From: Allodiplogaster sudhausi
Lineage: Eukaryota > Nematoda > Chromadorea > Rhabditida > Diplogasteridae
Assembly (NCBI GenBank): GCA_945643635.1
Contig: CALZFC010000020.1
Location: 4,670,501-4,734,500 of the forward strand
DNA: 64,000 bases
Direction: 5' to 3'
Shown here: positions 35,636 through 46,600 of the stretch, piece after piece
How positions within the stretch are numbered: the first letter of the stretch is position 1
How the letters are laid out: every line of letters starts with the position of its first letter
Program-made: the position numbers and the translations under genes
The notes under the pieces: model-generated
Databases searched by the model: none
What the model was told of the DNA's origin: nothing
What the model saw: the letters and a program-made list of their open reading frames with translations, nothing else

Positions 35636-35811
35636 ATATGGCGAAGTGATGAACATCAATCTGCTGCGCGACCACAAGACGGGCAAGTCTCGAGTCTTCG
35701 CCTTTTTGTGCTACAAAGTCCAGAAGAGTACGGTATTGGTCGTCGATGATGAACGCGAGCCGCACCTCGAAGAAGTCATCGTCGAGGAGCGAGCCAGCTT
35801 TCGGGTTTAAC
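35636..35811 (+). pseudogene. RBMX2-like RRM exon fragment captured by a transposon
   Basis: After a TTTTTTAG acceptor the frame reads YGEVMNINLLRDHKTGKSRV, then FAFLCYKVQKSTVLVVDD. This is the second half of the RBMX2 (yeast Ist3) RRM, where the family has YGEIVNINLVRDKKTGKSKG-type sequence; the RNP1 segment is SRVFAFLCY. It continues for about 20 acidic residues to TAA. No first half of the RRM is visible nearby. RBMX2 is a spliceosome-associated protein; this fragment is best explained as host sequence carried by the element. Confidence 0.65.
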
Positions 35812-35962
35812 TTTTTTTCTTTCCCTCACTTTTTAAATTTATATTTTTACTTCTTTTATTCTTCCTTCGACCGCTTGAAAGCATAGTTTTAAGAAACATT
35901 TTGAAGATAGGGAAGTTTTTTCCTCGGAAATAATATAGCATATTGTGAATGAGAAACCAAAC

Positions 35963-36484
35963 CGGTACTATTTCGGTTTGACTACCCAAAACCCCAATTT
36001 TTTTCCAAAAATGTTTTTTTTTTTTGCTGAAACTTACCCTAGGTGGGGTTATTTGATGCGAGGAAACCGAATATGAAGTTCATTTTGATCTTTTTCGCCG
36101 CTTTAGAATGTTACGGTACGTTGACGGTAAATGATTAATTTGCTCCAATTGCCTAAAATATCTCTACGATGGATGAGAGGAAACTGAGTATGAGGCTCGT
36201 TTTGTTTCATTTCGACATCTCAAGAAGTTACGGCAGGTGTATGGCATCAACAATGAGAGATGAGGATTACTTGGATGAGTTCCCTTGGCGCAAACAGTTC
36301 GAATGCACAGGCGTGGTCTTTTTTAACTTTTGGAATCAGCCAACTTCTTGAGATGTCGAAAGCAAACAAAACTAACCTCATATTCAGTTTCCTCGGATGA
36401 AGTAACCACCCGGGGTAAATTTCAGCAACAAAATTTTGTTGGAAAAAATTTGGGGGTTTTGGGTAGTCAAACCGAAATAGTACC
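35963..36484. repeat. Nested foldback element
   Basis: Inverted arms: GGTACTATTTCGGTTTGACT onward at 35963-35996 and its complement at 36451-36484. Further inside, GAGGAAACCGAATATGA (about 36060) pairs with TCATATTCAGTTTCCTC (about 36380). No coding potential beyond noise. Target duplication not determined. Confidence 0.65.
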
Positions 36485-37537
36485 GATGACGAAAGCGGAG
36501 ATGAAGCAGCGGGGTTTCGGTATTGCAGTGGAGTTCAGGGTTACGGTAGGGCGATACTGTAGTCGATATAGTAGGGCGATCTTATTTCTGTCTGTCTCTC
36601 TCTCTCTCTTTCTCTCACCCTCTCTCTCTTTTTCTTTCGTACTCCTTCTTGTCTCTCACTCCTATTTCTTTCCTCCACTCTTTCTCTTATTCTCTCACTC
36701 TTATCGCATGACAAAAATGAATTTAAGGTTCTTCTAATCGAAAAGCGGTTGATGTACACGCAAGTGCTGGTTGATCTGCTAGAAGCTGAAGCTCACGAAG
36801 AACTCGCTCAGTCTGGTTTTCCCGGATGCTAGGGAGAAAGGTGGCTTGACTCCCCATTTCCTTTTTTGGTCTGCACCCAGGAGCCCAAAGGCCCCTCTAC
36901 TCCCGCCTACAGTATCTCCCAGCATATGCCCCCTTGTCTACCCAAAGTTACAGTATACCGAATCTTTTTAAGAGCTACTTGGATTAATTTTTGTGTCTCT
37001 TTCTTTATTTCATGATTACCTACTTAATCAACGGGAAATTTCACTTTGAAAACACTTTTTTGTTTGGAAGAAAAGCATTTCATGGTATATTCTTTAAAAA
37101 AATTAAGAAGCAATTTATTTTTTCTTCCAAAAATAATTAATCATACTAGAATATAGCTGCCATGTTTAAAATCTAGTCTTCTATTCGAAAATAGTTTTTT
37201 GAACGGTGATTGTCCACTACTTCTCCCTTCCCTCTTTAACTCTACGATTATATGCTTTCCCCCATGAGATTCGTCTCGAAGATCTTACCTCGTTCTGTTA
37301 TTAATTTAATTGAATATCTTCGGCTAATATATTTTTTTTTAATTCATGTATATGTTTGAAAATAAATATCTTTACCATGTAACTTTCTTTTACACAACTT
37401 ACGGCATAAGCATTCAACTCCCCGCTTGGAATGATTTTGAATGCTGATCGATCAATCACAGTTGAAAGAAGAATGCATGCATCTCTCTCCCTCTTTCTTT
37501 CTCACTCTGTCTAGCTCTAACTGTCTGTCTCTCAGTC

Positions 37538-37590
<53 letters not shown>

Positions 37591-38554
37591 ACCCCCAGGA
37601 ACAACCAGCGACGACGACTCCATCATCACTACGGATTAAAGGTTAGCTAAATTATCGACTTTTGTGATCCTTTTTAGGGTTTTAGTCTATTTCACTGCTG
37701 TTTTGGCAACAGTACAGCCAAAACGCAGTGAAGTATGACGTTCGCAAGAGTAAGATAATTGGCTATCCCGATCCGTATGATGGTGGAGGTGCGTCGAGAG
37801 AGAGAGAGAGAGAGAGAGAGATAAAGACAGACAGAGAACGAGGTACAGAAAAAAAACATTTTAACTAGAACGCAGCGTGATAGAACTTGACAGAGAGGGA
37901 GAGAGAGAGAGAGAGAGAGAGAGACGGAGAGAATGTAGGAGAGGGTGTGTAAGAGGGTTAGCTAATTAGATATCGAAAAAGTTTGGTAATTAGCATCGAA
38001 ACTTATCGGAGAATATAAGAAAACTGCTAAAATTCCATGAAAAATGGGTGCGCAAGCAGAAAGGGGCGGAGCCAACGCGGCTGCGCTGTGATTGTTTGGT
38101 ATGTCAAACAATTTCGTTGAAACAAATTGTTTGATATGCCAAACAATCGCGCAACAAACAATGATTGTTGGCTATATGGAACAGCATTGTTTTGGAGCAG
38201 ATAAGAAACAAATTGTTTGTCTGAAATTGTTTGATATATCAAACAATGTTTTTTTGTGTGAAACAAAGATAATTAAATACTTGAAGTAGAGAGCTACGTG
38301 TTCTACTGCAGCGAAAATTATAAGTTATTTTCAGCCGGAACTGAACTCAATTACGTTCCCTGCCGGAATCCTTCAAGCGCCCTTCTTTGACGCTCGGAAT
38401 CCTGCGGCGCTTAATTATGGTTAGGTTTTTTTTTTTAAATAAACCCCAAATTTGATTATAAAAAATACCGAGCGATTTTTTCCGGTATGCTAATATTCCA
38501 AATTACGAAAAATTTTCAAGAGTAATAAAAATTAAATTAATAAATCAATTAAAG

Positions 38555-38701
38555 GGGCGATGGGGATCGTGGCGGGCCACGAGCTGACGCACGGCTTCGA
38601 CGACGAGGGCGTCCAGTGGAACAGCGTCGGCCTCCTCGACAGTTGGATGACTCCCGAAAGTGCCGCCAACTTCTCCGCCGTTGCTCAATGCGTCATTGAT
38701 C
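38555..38701 (+). other. Surviving zinc-site exon of the N1 second domain
   Basis: Encodes [20 protein letters not shown], with HExxH at 38578-38592. This exon, the next intron and the next exon (to 38854) differ from N2 (51185-51484) and N3 (62933-63232) by about one base over the aligned part as read here, although the rest of N1 has decayed. Confidence 0.85.
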
Positions 38702-39492
38702 GTGAGTAGTTCATTATCTTTCTTGCATCGGCCAGCTGGTCACTTCCTCCAATTCTTCCAGAGTACAGCAACTTCTGCCCGCTGCCTGAGAGCGAACCCG
38801 TTCGGTGCATCAACGGAGTCCAGACTCAAGGAGAAAACATCGCAGACAACGGAGGTCAGTTCTGCACTCTCCATTTCTTTCTCTTTAATCCTTATTTCCA
38901 CAGCTGTTTCTCTTCCTCTCTTTTTCCCTTTTCTCTCTCACTCTCTCGCTCTCTCACTCATTCCTTCTCTTTCTTTCTTTTTCTCTCCATTTGCAGGTAT
39001 CGACGCAGCATGGCGTGCCTTCCTAGCCCATCGTGAGTTAAATGGCCCAGATCCGCTCTTCGCAGACCACGTCTTCTCCCAGTTCAGCAAGGAACAACTC
39101 TTTTTCCTCAACTTTGCGCAGGTATATTTTTAAAAAAAAGTAATTTAGCAAGAGAATGGGCAGGGTAAAGAGAGCATAGAAAGAGATATGGTAGAGCAAA
39201 GTATGTATGTATATAATACATATGTATGTATGTATGTTGGGTGAAGAGTGATTTACATTTCAACCACATCAATACGCAAAGAAAAAAACAGGTGTGGGGC
39301 ATGGCGCCCCTGACGAAGGACAACATTATCACGGGGATTCTAACGGACCCCCACGTCTTCGGCTTCTACCGCGTGCTCGGTTCTCTGCAGAACTTCCCCG
39401 CCTTCCGCGCCGCCTTCAACTGCCCGATTGGGTCAAAGTATGCTCCCGCTGACCACTGCAAGGTCTGGGTGCCCTTTGTCATGGCCAAGTAA

Positions 39493-40236
39493 ACTCGGTT
39501 TAAATAAGATGTATAGGCGCTTGCTTAGTTTGATATGCGAGATATGTAGTTCTTGTCATCGAATCTGCCAGATTGGTGCAGACTAGACGTTTAGGCACGT
39601 CAGGCTCCTCTGACCATGTTTGTTCTGAACCATGTTTGCCGTGCACCTTGAGTCTCTCATCTCTTTTTGTCACCTTAAGAATTCTTTCTTTTCCTAATCT
39701 ATCAATTTATATAGTTTTTCCATGCAAGTCGAAGAGGCAGACAATCACACTGTTAATTTTGATCTCAATTTCAAAATTCATCCCCTTGGTCCTAAATCAT
39801 ACACTTTATATGTATGTAATTACAGGAACGTACATTGTTTTCCGCGAATGCTTGAAAGAAACAAAACACCATTGGTACCAGATTGCGGGTAATATCATGT
39901 CACTGTATGCACAAAGCTCCTGGCTACTTAATCTTCGGCAATTCCCACTTGTGTCTATGAATTTTCTTAGTCATTCTGATCAAAAGACCACAATGAAAGT
40001 AGAAAAGAGTTGCCATTATCAGCAAAGCTGCCAACTTTGTAATCATGTTCAGGAGAGTTGAGTAAACCTGGCTTCAGCAGATCCTTCGGAGTATTATCAG
40101 TGTTATGTTGACATCTGATGACTCAAGAGAGTGACATAAAGATAGAAAGAATAAGTTGATTAGCAATGTGACATAATAATCACACAGATTCCATGCAACC
40201 TGGAAGACAATTTAATGTGTCAAAATGGGGAGATAA

Positions 40237-40273
<37 letters not shown>

Positions 40274-40475
40274 TTGTGTGAGGGAGGGAGAGAGTGAGGG
40301 GAAAGAGTTAGAAGGAATGCGAGATAAAAGTGATGTGTGGTGATGACGCTTATCAGAGGGTTGTAGAGAGAGGAGAGAGAGAAAGAGAGAAAAAGAAGCC
40401 TGAAGCTGGGACGAAAGATGAAAGGCTCTCCTCGGTCGCCGTCTCCTCTGTCACTCCATCCTTTCCTCGTCCGCC
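39493..40475. promoter_or_regulatory. N1-N2 intergenic region with N2 promoter
   Basis: 983 bp without a convincing exon; a 162-codon ORF at 39573-40061 is open by chance and has no recognisable features. A (GA)n tract lies at 40241-40272. GTGATGTGT...GACGCTTATCA at 40331-40355, matching the block upstream of N1, includes a GATA-type CTTATCA at 40349-40355, about 120 bp before the N2 start codon. Confidence 0.4.
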
Positions 40476-42073
40476 ATGAGCGGGTCCAAGACAGGACAGC
40501 TCGTCCTTCAGGTAGACTGTTTAGGAATATCCATAGTCCTCATTTTACCTTGTGCAACAAAGAATATCAGATTGTATGCTTCTCGTTTCCTCAGGGTTTA
40601 ATTTTCTTCGCGGTCCTCGGAGTCCTCGGGGTCTCCGTCGCCGTGCTGATCACTCTCCTCAATCAAAACTCCAGCATTGACTCCACTCCGGCACCCACTC
40701 CGGCACCTCCACCGCAGCCTACAAGTTCGTATTACAGTAGGCTGACTAAAATTATTGGTGCTGATACATATGCATGTGTGATATAGATAGAAGTCCCACC
40801 GATGTAAGCGGAGTACTTGAAAGTCATGCTTTTGATTAGATTAACATTCCATTTAGGCATAAGGTTGTTAAGATATTTGAATTTTGTTTCGCCTTCTCTA
40901 GATGCCTTTAATGATCAAGAGGAAATTCAAAGTTATCAACACTGAGAGTGTGAATGGTGTGGCAAACATGCGTGAGACATGGTGGTTGACTGATAAGCAA
41001 GTTGATACGAAAAGCCGACAAGCAGAATCTACTCTTTTGCCAGTTGTTTTTTTTCTTCTGTAGAATACAGTTCTCATCAAATGAAATTTCAAACTTGTAA
41101 ATAAATTTTGAGAATGATAAGATATTTAGCACAGAAGAGTGTTCTTCGACCGCCGAGTCCGATTTCTCCAGACAATCCGAAGTACACATCGTACAAGAGC
41201 TACTCTCAGTTACTCCAGTAAGAATGAGAGAGGATAGAGAAGGAGGAGAAGGAGTAGAGAGAATAGAGAGAGAGAGAGAGAGCGGAGAGAGGGGAGAGAG
41301 TGTGAGTGGGAAAGGAGCATAAATCTCTGGATGAACGCCAAATTGCAGGAGCTGGCTGAACAAGTCCGTGGACCCTTGCGACGACTTCTACGCCTTCACA
41401 TGCAGCCGGGGCCAAGCGAAGAATCTCCAAATGAGCTTCGATATCTCGGATGACACGAACAGAGCCGCGATGCTCAAGCAAATCCAGAAGGATGACTACG
41501 TCCAGAAGGCGGTTAGGATGCTTATTCATTCTTTACGAATGTCAACAATATAACAAGCTCTTGTCATCGTCTGTATTGATATTACAAACGAAAGCGTTCT
41601 CATGTTCTCCTCTCAAGAGCAAGCCCGTCCAGCAACTCAGCGCCTACTTTCAAGCGTGCAAGCAAGGAAAGGTAAGCCAACAAATCATTCGACGAAATTT
41701 AAGAATTAGCTGCATATTGTTAATCATCCGTTTCATTCAGTTCCGTGACAATGACCACGCAAAGGCCATCCTTGATTCTGTCTTCACCAATACGAATGCC
41801 TACTTCCCGATGCTCTACCAAGACCATGCCCACGCGATCAACAACTCGAATCCGAACGCCCTCGCACTTTTGCTTGGTATGTTAAGGCAGACATAGCTGA
41901 AGGAGTTGTTTGTCTGGCACTAAACTCGGTCTGATGAGCTATCCTGAAATGGTTCTTAGTTCCGTAAATAGAACGATGCATGCTCTCCGATTTTGGTCAG
42001 ACGAATAATGACGACACTTTCGTGTCTTCCTGTGTTGCAAAATGCTGACAAATCCGAAGAGTGCATCACCCTT

Positions 42074-42118
<45 letters not shown>

Positions 42119-43613
42119 CTCTCTTTCGCTCTCTCTTTCGCTCTCTCTTTCGCTCTCTCTCTCTCTCTCTCTCTCTGCAGGCTATCAAACTGGCGCGTAC
42201 GATCTGGCGTCTCTGATATCAGTGAGCATTGACACGAACTGGAAGGATCCTCACGGAGTGCAGAGTTACTCCCTCCAAATCGACCAGCCTGCCACTCTTT
42301 ATGGCGCGAGTGTGTACAAGAAGATTTGGAACACGAGAAGAGAAGAGTGCGTTTACAAAGGAAAGAAATGTGTAGCTAAGGCAGAATCTAAAACATATCC
42401 TCTGTGTCTAAAGTGAGATATTATTATACACCTTTTTGTCTGATTATAACTCAGAAAACTCTAGCAGAATGGGCAAACTGTCTCTGACAGACACGTTTCA
42501 GGGCAATTGTGAAAGTGATCAATGTGATGACGGCTGTGTCTGGTCTGTACAATCTCAAACTGGATGCTGATCTGTTGAAGGTGAACGGCGGATTTGTATT
42601 CTATTTCTTTTGCGCGTTTGGCTGAAAAAAAGCTTACAAGGTATTCGATGATGACGTTGCAAATCTTTTGTTCCTCGGAACATTTGCTGTCTCGCAAAAA
42701 AAAGAATTCTTTGAATTGAGGCGGATGCGACTGCGGTCGTGGACTTCGACTACGAGCTCGCGACCAACTTCAGCACCGACTCCGTGCTGCGGCGGCAATA
42801 CGAACGATCATATCAGCCAAGGACAACCAGCGACCTCCAGAAGGAGCTGCCCTACCTCAACTGGACCTCCTTCCTACAGCTGGTTGGAACGCTTGTATTC
42901 AAACGAATATATTCAGATCATTAATGCTGGTGCAGGTGACCGCCGCATCACCAGCGGCATCCGCTCGCCTCGCGGACTCCTCCTTCTTCGTGCTGCTGAT
43001 GGAGCCACTCCAGCTGGCTCGTCTCGCCGAGATCTTCCATGGAGACGCAGCCCGTCAGGCCGTCGTGAACAACTACGTCTTCTACCGCGCAGCCGCACTT
43101 GCTGCGAAGTTCATCAAACCTGCCGCGCCGGGAAAAACGCGCACTGGAAAAAATGAGGAGGTCGCTATTATCTTCATGAATTACGGGCTACACTGTGTTC
43201 TTGACGACTTGTTATTTTCTGTTCGCATAGGGTACAGAAATTTTATCAGAATCTAGGCAACACATAATCAGCCTTTCGCTCTCGCTTCGTTCCTCTTATC
43301 ACCACGTGTTGTTGTGATGGGAAGCAACGACACAATAGGATTCGCTAGAGTATAGCAGCACATGGAAGCTTTCCTAATGCAACCCTCTGCAGGTGTCCCA
43401 GACCAGTTTCCTCGACGACCTCGCATGGGAGCCTCGCTCTCGCCGCCGCCACATCCGACGGCAACCGCGGCGGCCTGTCGATGCTGCCCTCGATAAAACT
43501 GATGATCTTTCCGGCGACTGCATGGATCTCGCCCTGGATGATCTCCAGGTAAACACATCTATAGAACGGCGTCACAGTTCAAACCATGCAGATCAAACTC
43601 TATCCACAAACCA

Positions 43614-43644
<31 letters not shown>

Positions 43645-43645
43645 T

Positions 43646-43688
<43 letters not shown>

Positions 43689-46600
43689 TCAGTGGGTAAC
43701 TGCTCGCATCTTCACTGACAATGTCTACCCGACCAAGGCGGACAAGGACGCTGTGCGAAAAAATGTCAGCTACATACATACATACATCTATGTAATTACA
43801 AATAACTTTTAATAATGCTCCTCGATTTCTAGCTTTGTAATGTCACAAAATCATTCAGAATGATTACGACAACTCTTGTTAGTTTGCTTAAGAGAGGGTG
43901 TCAGTAAGACTCGAGCAGGGCCCTATTACGACCTGCCCTAGGAATTTTTTTTCGAATTTCTTCATCAAAATTAATTACAGTATACAACTCGACGTGGCGA
44001 ACAAAATAGGCTACATTTCAAAGTTGAAAAAAATTTTCCGCGTGAGACCCAGTACAGTAACCTTTTAAATTACATTGGTCATAAGTCGCTTCAAACTTAT
44101 GATTCGACAACCATCGAGCTATCATTGGATAGCTAATTGGACGGGCTTTAATTTTCATGTTGATGATGTTTTCATAAAATTTGAATTTGGCCCTAAAAGA
44201 CGGCTCTAAACATTTTCGGTGGTGGTTTTTGGCAAAATTTTGCATTTTCCGTTCATTTCCACAAAACCGCTCTTACATATTTTTAAAGTGCTTGAAATTT
44301 GCTACAATATATGTCTCTTTCAAAACAATTGAGCGTCCCGGACTATGGTTCCCAAACGTTTGAACATAATCCTGTGTAAACTGTAACACCGTGCAAGCGC
44401 ATTCTTCTATCCATAACTGCGCTCAATGTCAATATTACAAAATCGTAAGTATATCATCTAAGAGCTCTCACGGAGATCTTCAAATGTAACACACATTATT
44501 TTATTGAAAAGTTTCTATTTATATGTGAAATTTCGTTATGTACAATTAGAAGGTTTAAAAAACTACTTCACAAACATTTTCGCCTGTCGAAACATACATC
44601 ATAAGAAAGAGGATGAAATTTGGCACAAGATGGACCCCTTTCAATGGAATTCCATGCATACGATCTTTTGTTATAAGCCATAAGAGTATGATAACAACGC
44701 CTTATGGAAAAACTGTAGAAAAAAAGGGTTGGAATATTCTAATTCGAATAACCTAAAATGTGAATTCTTGGGCGAAATGACAGCGCCGCTACTGGCACTA
44801 TTTTTATGATTTATAACAAAAGATTGTATGCATGGAATACCATTGAAAGGGGTCCATCTTGTACCAAATTTCATCCTCTTTCTTATGATGTATGTTTCGA
44901 CAGGCGAAAACGTTTTTAAAATAATTTTTTAAGCCTTCTAATTGTACATAACGAAATTTCCCATATAAATTGAAACTTTTCAATAAAATAATCTATGTAA
45001 CATTTGAAGATCTCCGTGAGAGCTCTTAGATGATATACTTACGATTTTGTAATATTGACATTGAGCGCAGTTATGGATCGAAGAATGCGCTTGCACGGTG
45101 TTACAGTTTACGCAAGATCATGTTCAAGCGTTTAGGAACCATAGTCCGGGACGCTTAATTTTTTTGAAAGAGACATATATTGTAGCAAATTTCAAGCACT
45201 TTAAGAATATGTAGGAGCGGTTTTGTGGAAATGAACTGAAAATGCAAAATTTTGCCAAAAACCACCACCGAAAATGTTTAGGGCCGTCTTTTAGGGCCAA
45301 ATTCAAATTTTATGAAAACATCATCAACATGAAAATTAAAGCCCGTCCAATCAACTATCCAATGATAGCTCGATGGTTGTCTAATCATAAGTTTGAAGCG
45401 ACTTATGACCAATGTAATTTAAAAGATTACTGTACTGGGTCTCATGCGAAAATTTTTTTTCAACTTTGAAATGTAGCCTATTTTGTTCGCCACGTCGAGT
45501 TGTATACTGTAATTAATTTTGGTGAAGAAATTCGAAAAAAAAATTCCTAGGGCAAGCCTTGATCGAACGATACTGACAGGCACTCTTAAAACAAATAATT
45601 ATCAATAAAACAACATGTTTAAAAGCAATTATTTGTCAGGTCGGCTCGATCGTGCAGTCGATCCTCGTGGCCTTCCGCTCTCAACTCGACCAACTGTCGT
45701 GGATGACTGCCTCAACGAAGAGGGGAGCCTATTCCAAGATTGACAATCTCGTCATGAACATCGCCTTCCCCGACTGGGTCACCGACGACAACAAACTCAG
45801 CGACTACTACAAGGCATTCGATCGAACTGCCAATTATCTTGATAAATCTTACGTTTAAGGACCTCGACATTAGCTCAGCCGATGAATTCCTGACGATGAA
45901 GTCGAAACTGGACGTATTCAAGCGGAAGAAGTCCTATGACCTGCTCGCCATCAACGGCGGGGCCGACCGCACCGACTTTAACGGCCCTCCCGGCATTACG
46001 AATGCATGGTTAGTCAAATCGGGGAGGGCCGTCGGGTGTTACAGCTCGTATTGCTAACAACATCCACCTACACGATACAAATAAAAAGAACTATTAGAAG
46101 AGAAAAGCTCATATTTCCAGGTATCAGCCAGAAGTGAACTCGATTACCTTCCCTGGCGGCATCCTCCACGCGCCCTTCTACGACGTCAACTACCCGGCCG
46201 CTGTCAACTACGGCGCCATGGGAGTGATCGCTGGCCACGAACTGACTCACGGCTTCGACGACGAGGGCGTGCAGTGGGATGGCACTGGAGTGCTCAAGAG
46301 GTTCCATATTCGTGAATTAACAGAGAACTAGCAAGTGCAAAGTGGAAATTTCAGTTGGATGGACACGAATTCGTCGTCAGCTTTCTCGGAGATGGCCGCG
46401 TGTGTTGTGGACGAGTACTCAGGCTTCTGCCCCCTCGGCCCGGGTCGACCTTGCATCGACGGCGCCCAGACTCAGGGCGAGAACATTGCCGATAACGGAG
46501 GTCACTAATGTTGTTTAATATTAACCTATTTATGTATAAAAAAATTACATAGGAAAAAATTCAATATTTTATTGTGAATGGATTTGAGGAATGCAAGCAG

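Larger units (their letters stand above)
34329..38260. mobile_element. 3.9-kb TIR transposon with captured RRM exon, 5-bp TSD
   Basis: Ends read CACACAAAAAAA(CA)TTGTTTGA inward, followed by TTGTTTGA-rich subterminal repeats, and are flanked by AAACA (34324-34328; 38261-38265). The equivalent intron of N3 (about 62643-62670) is the empty site, with a single AACA. No transposase recognised. It contains an RBMX2-like exon (35636-35811), a 22-bp palindrome (34826-34874), a nested foldback (35963-36484) and GA/CT microsatellites. It enlarges the N1 intron between 34108 and 38335. Confidence 0.8.
17595..39492 (+). pseudogene. N1: double-domain neprilysin (M13) pseudogene
   Basis: All N2/N3 exons are recognisable except exon 15 and most of 16. 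Blocks: 17595-17630, 22349-22472 (membrane segment), 22575-22662, 22790-22952, 23085-23138, 23199-23334, 24052-24223, 24379-24457, 24597-24740, 24912-25118, 25204-25367, 25435-25506, 25676-25842, 25889-26037, 26184-26214 (remnant), 26274-26395, 26489-26605, 30898-30976, then the second domain 31923-32050, 32107-32265, 32319-32535, 32591-32835, 32885-33073, 33165-33352, 33458-33587, 33649-33764, 33894-34108, 38335-38419, 38555-38701, 38762-38854, 38997-39121, 39292-39492. Lesions: transposon on the exon-1 donor, frameshift in 25204-25367 (164 nt), 7-nt deletion in 25676-25842, first HExxH exon deleted, TAA at 32424 and 32430, 23-nt deletion in 33458-33587, and loss of the conserved Cys in VWGM (VWCM or LWCM elsewhere). 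The second HExxH (38578-38592) survives. Confidence 0.9.

Noticed and set aside
39573..40061. 162-codon ORF between N1 and N2 as a gene
   Set aside because: Low-information sequence, no splice context, no homology recognised, and no counterpart between N2 and N3.
42042..42416. Ser/Leu-rich ORFs over CT repeats as proteins
   Set aside because: They are translations of a (CT)n tract upstream of a splice acceptor; only the part after 42181 is exon. The same holds for 14018-14236, 43393-43812, 59549-60204 and others.
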